This document shows positions 6,719-7,089 of a stretch of DNA of 7,089 nucleotides, one piece after another. Below the pieces are notes generated by a model. The model ran no database searches and was not told where the DNA came from. It worked only from the letters and a program-made list of their open reading frames with translations. How positions within the stretch are numbered: the first letter of the stretch is position 1; the number at the start of each line of letters is the position of its first letter. The position numbers were made by a program, and so were the translations under genes. The stretch covers positions 1-7,089 of the forward strand of contig CAZEHW010000191.1 in NCBI GenBank assembly GCA_964511865.1, in the 5' to 3' direction. Origin of the DNA: ChocPot-Mid sp964511865 (GTDB lineage Bacteria; Bacteroidota; Ignavibacteria; Kapaibacteriales; UBA2268).

Positions 6719-7089
6719 TCATTGTTTTATGAACTTATGCATTTGCTTCTCGGTTGTATTTTCAATTTTTATAAAATATAAGCCAGGTAAAAAGGGAGAC
6801 ACATCTATTGATAATTCAAATCGGTTATTGTTAGGTAATAGCTCATCAGTATAAATTATCCGTCCAAGGATATCATAAATTGTTAAATTACTTTGATAAT
6901 GTAAATTTTTTATACTAAGAGCTAATATATCATCACATGGATTTGGATTTATCTTCAAATCAATAACCTTAGTTGAAAATTCTTCAACAGATATGGTTTG
7001 TATTTGGCAAGGTTTTAGTTCACTTATATCATATCTGGCTATATAACCGCCGAAAGAAACAAATAGAGTATCTCCAATTGCACAAATGC
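6719..7089 (-). CDS. C-terminal part of a T9SS-exported protein (partial, continues past right edge)
   Basis: The frame is open from the right edge to a TGA at 6719-6721, giving about 123 residues. The first part (AIGDTLFVSFGGYIARYDIS) looks like a beta-propeller strand pair, suggesting a repeat-rich exported protein. After a short linker comes a type A T9SS domain, with KINPNPCDDILALSI, LTIYDILGRIIYTDE and LPGLYFIKIE. The final KFIKQ matches the positively charged ends of such domains. An internal TTG at 6958 is not a real start, because the frame runs on without a stop upstream of it. The start, signal peptide and main domains are outside the window. A terminator-like hairpin follows the stop directly. 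Confidence 0.85.
   Translation of the reverse strand, partial: ICAIGDTLFVSFGGYIARYDISELKPCQIQTISVEEFSTKVIDLKINPNPCDDILALSIKNLHYQSNLTIYDILGRIIYTDELLPNNNRFELSIDVSPFLPGLYFIKIENTTEKQMHKFIKQ

Noticed and set aside
6719..6958. A self-contained 79-codon ORF starting at TTG 6958
   Set aside because: The frame continues without a stop from 6958 to the right edge, and the sequence is a T9SS sorting domain, which is always the tail of a larger protein. It is merged into the partial CDS 6719-7089.

Overview
The window looks like chromosomal DNA of an AT-rich member of the Bacteroidota. Three separate genes end in a type A C-terminal sorting domain of the type IX secretion system (T9SS), with the usual 'PNP' start, 'IYD/N-x-LG' middle and 'G-x-Y' end. 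Start sites mostly lack Shine-Dalgarno sequences, as is common in that phylum. No tRNA, rRNA, CRISPR array, insertion sequence or phage gene was seen.

Layout from left to right. A 3' gene fragment on the + strand (1-129) faces a secreted serine alpha/beta-hydrolase on the - strand (176-1954). A 172-nt divergent intergenic region carrying a 13-bp inverted repeat separates that gene from a + strand YitT-family membrane protein (2127-3095). Next, on the same strand, is a secreted SGNH/DUF4886-like hydrolase with a PKD-like domain and a T9SS tail (3150-4397). It converges, with only 18 nt between stop codons, on a YefM-YoeB toxin-antitoxin pair on the - strand (toxin 4416-4676, antitoxin 4676-4918). 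Upstream of that pair on the - strand are a secreted beta-propeller-like T9SS protein (4993-6468), a short HicB-like ORF (6465-6626) and the C-terminal part of another T9SS-exported protein that enters from the right edge (6719-7089).

Most genes here serve the cell surface: two exported hydrolases, two exported propeller-like proteins and one inner-membrane protein. They do not form an obvious pathway. The stress or maintenance element is the YefM-YoeB pair, whose two genes are joined by a TAATG stop/start overlap.

I found no convincing new multi-gene system. The most interesting local details are three. A HicB-like protein appears cut off at its C-terminus exactly where the propeller gene begins, with an ATGA overlap. 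An 11-nt tandem duplication at the antitoxin start creates a three-codon decoy ORF that also ends in TAATG. A long-spaced perfect inverted repeat lies just upstream of the yitT-like gene.
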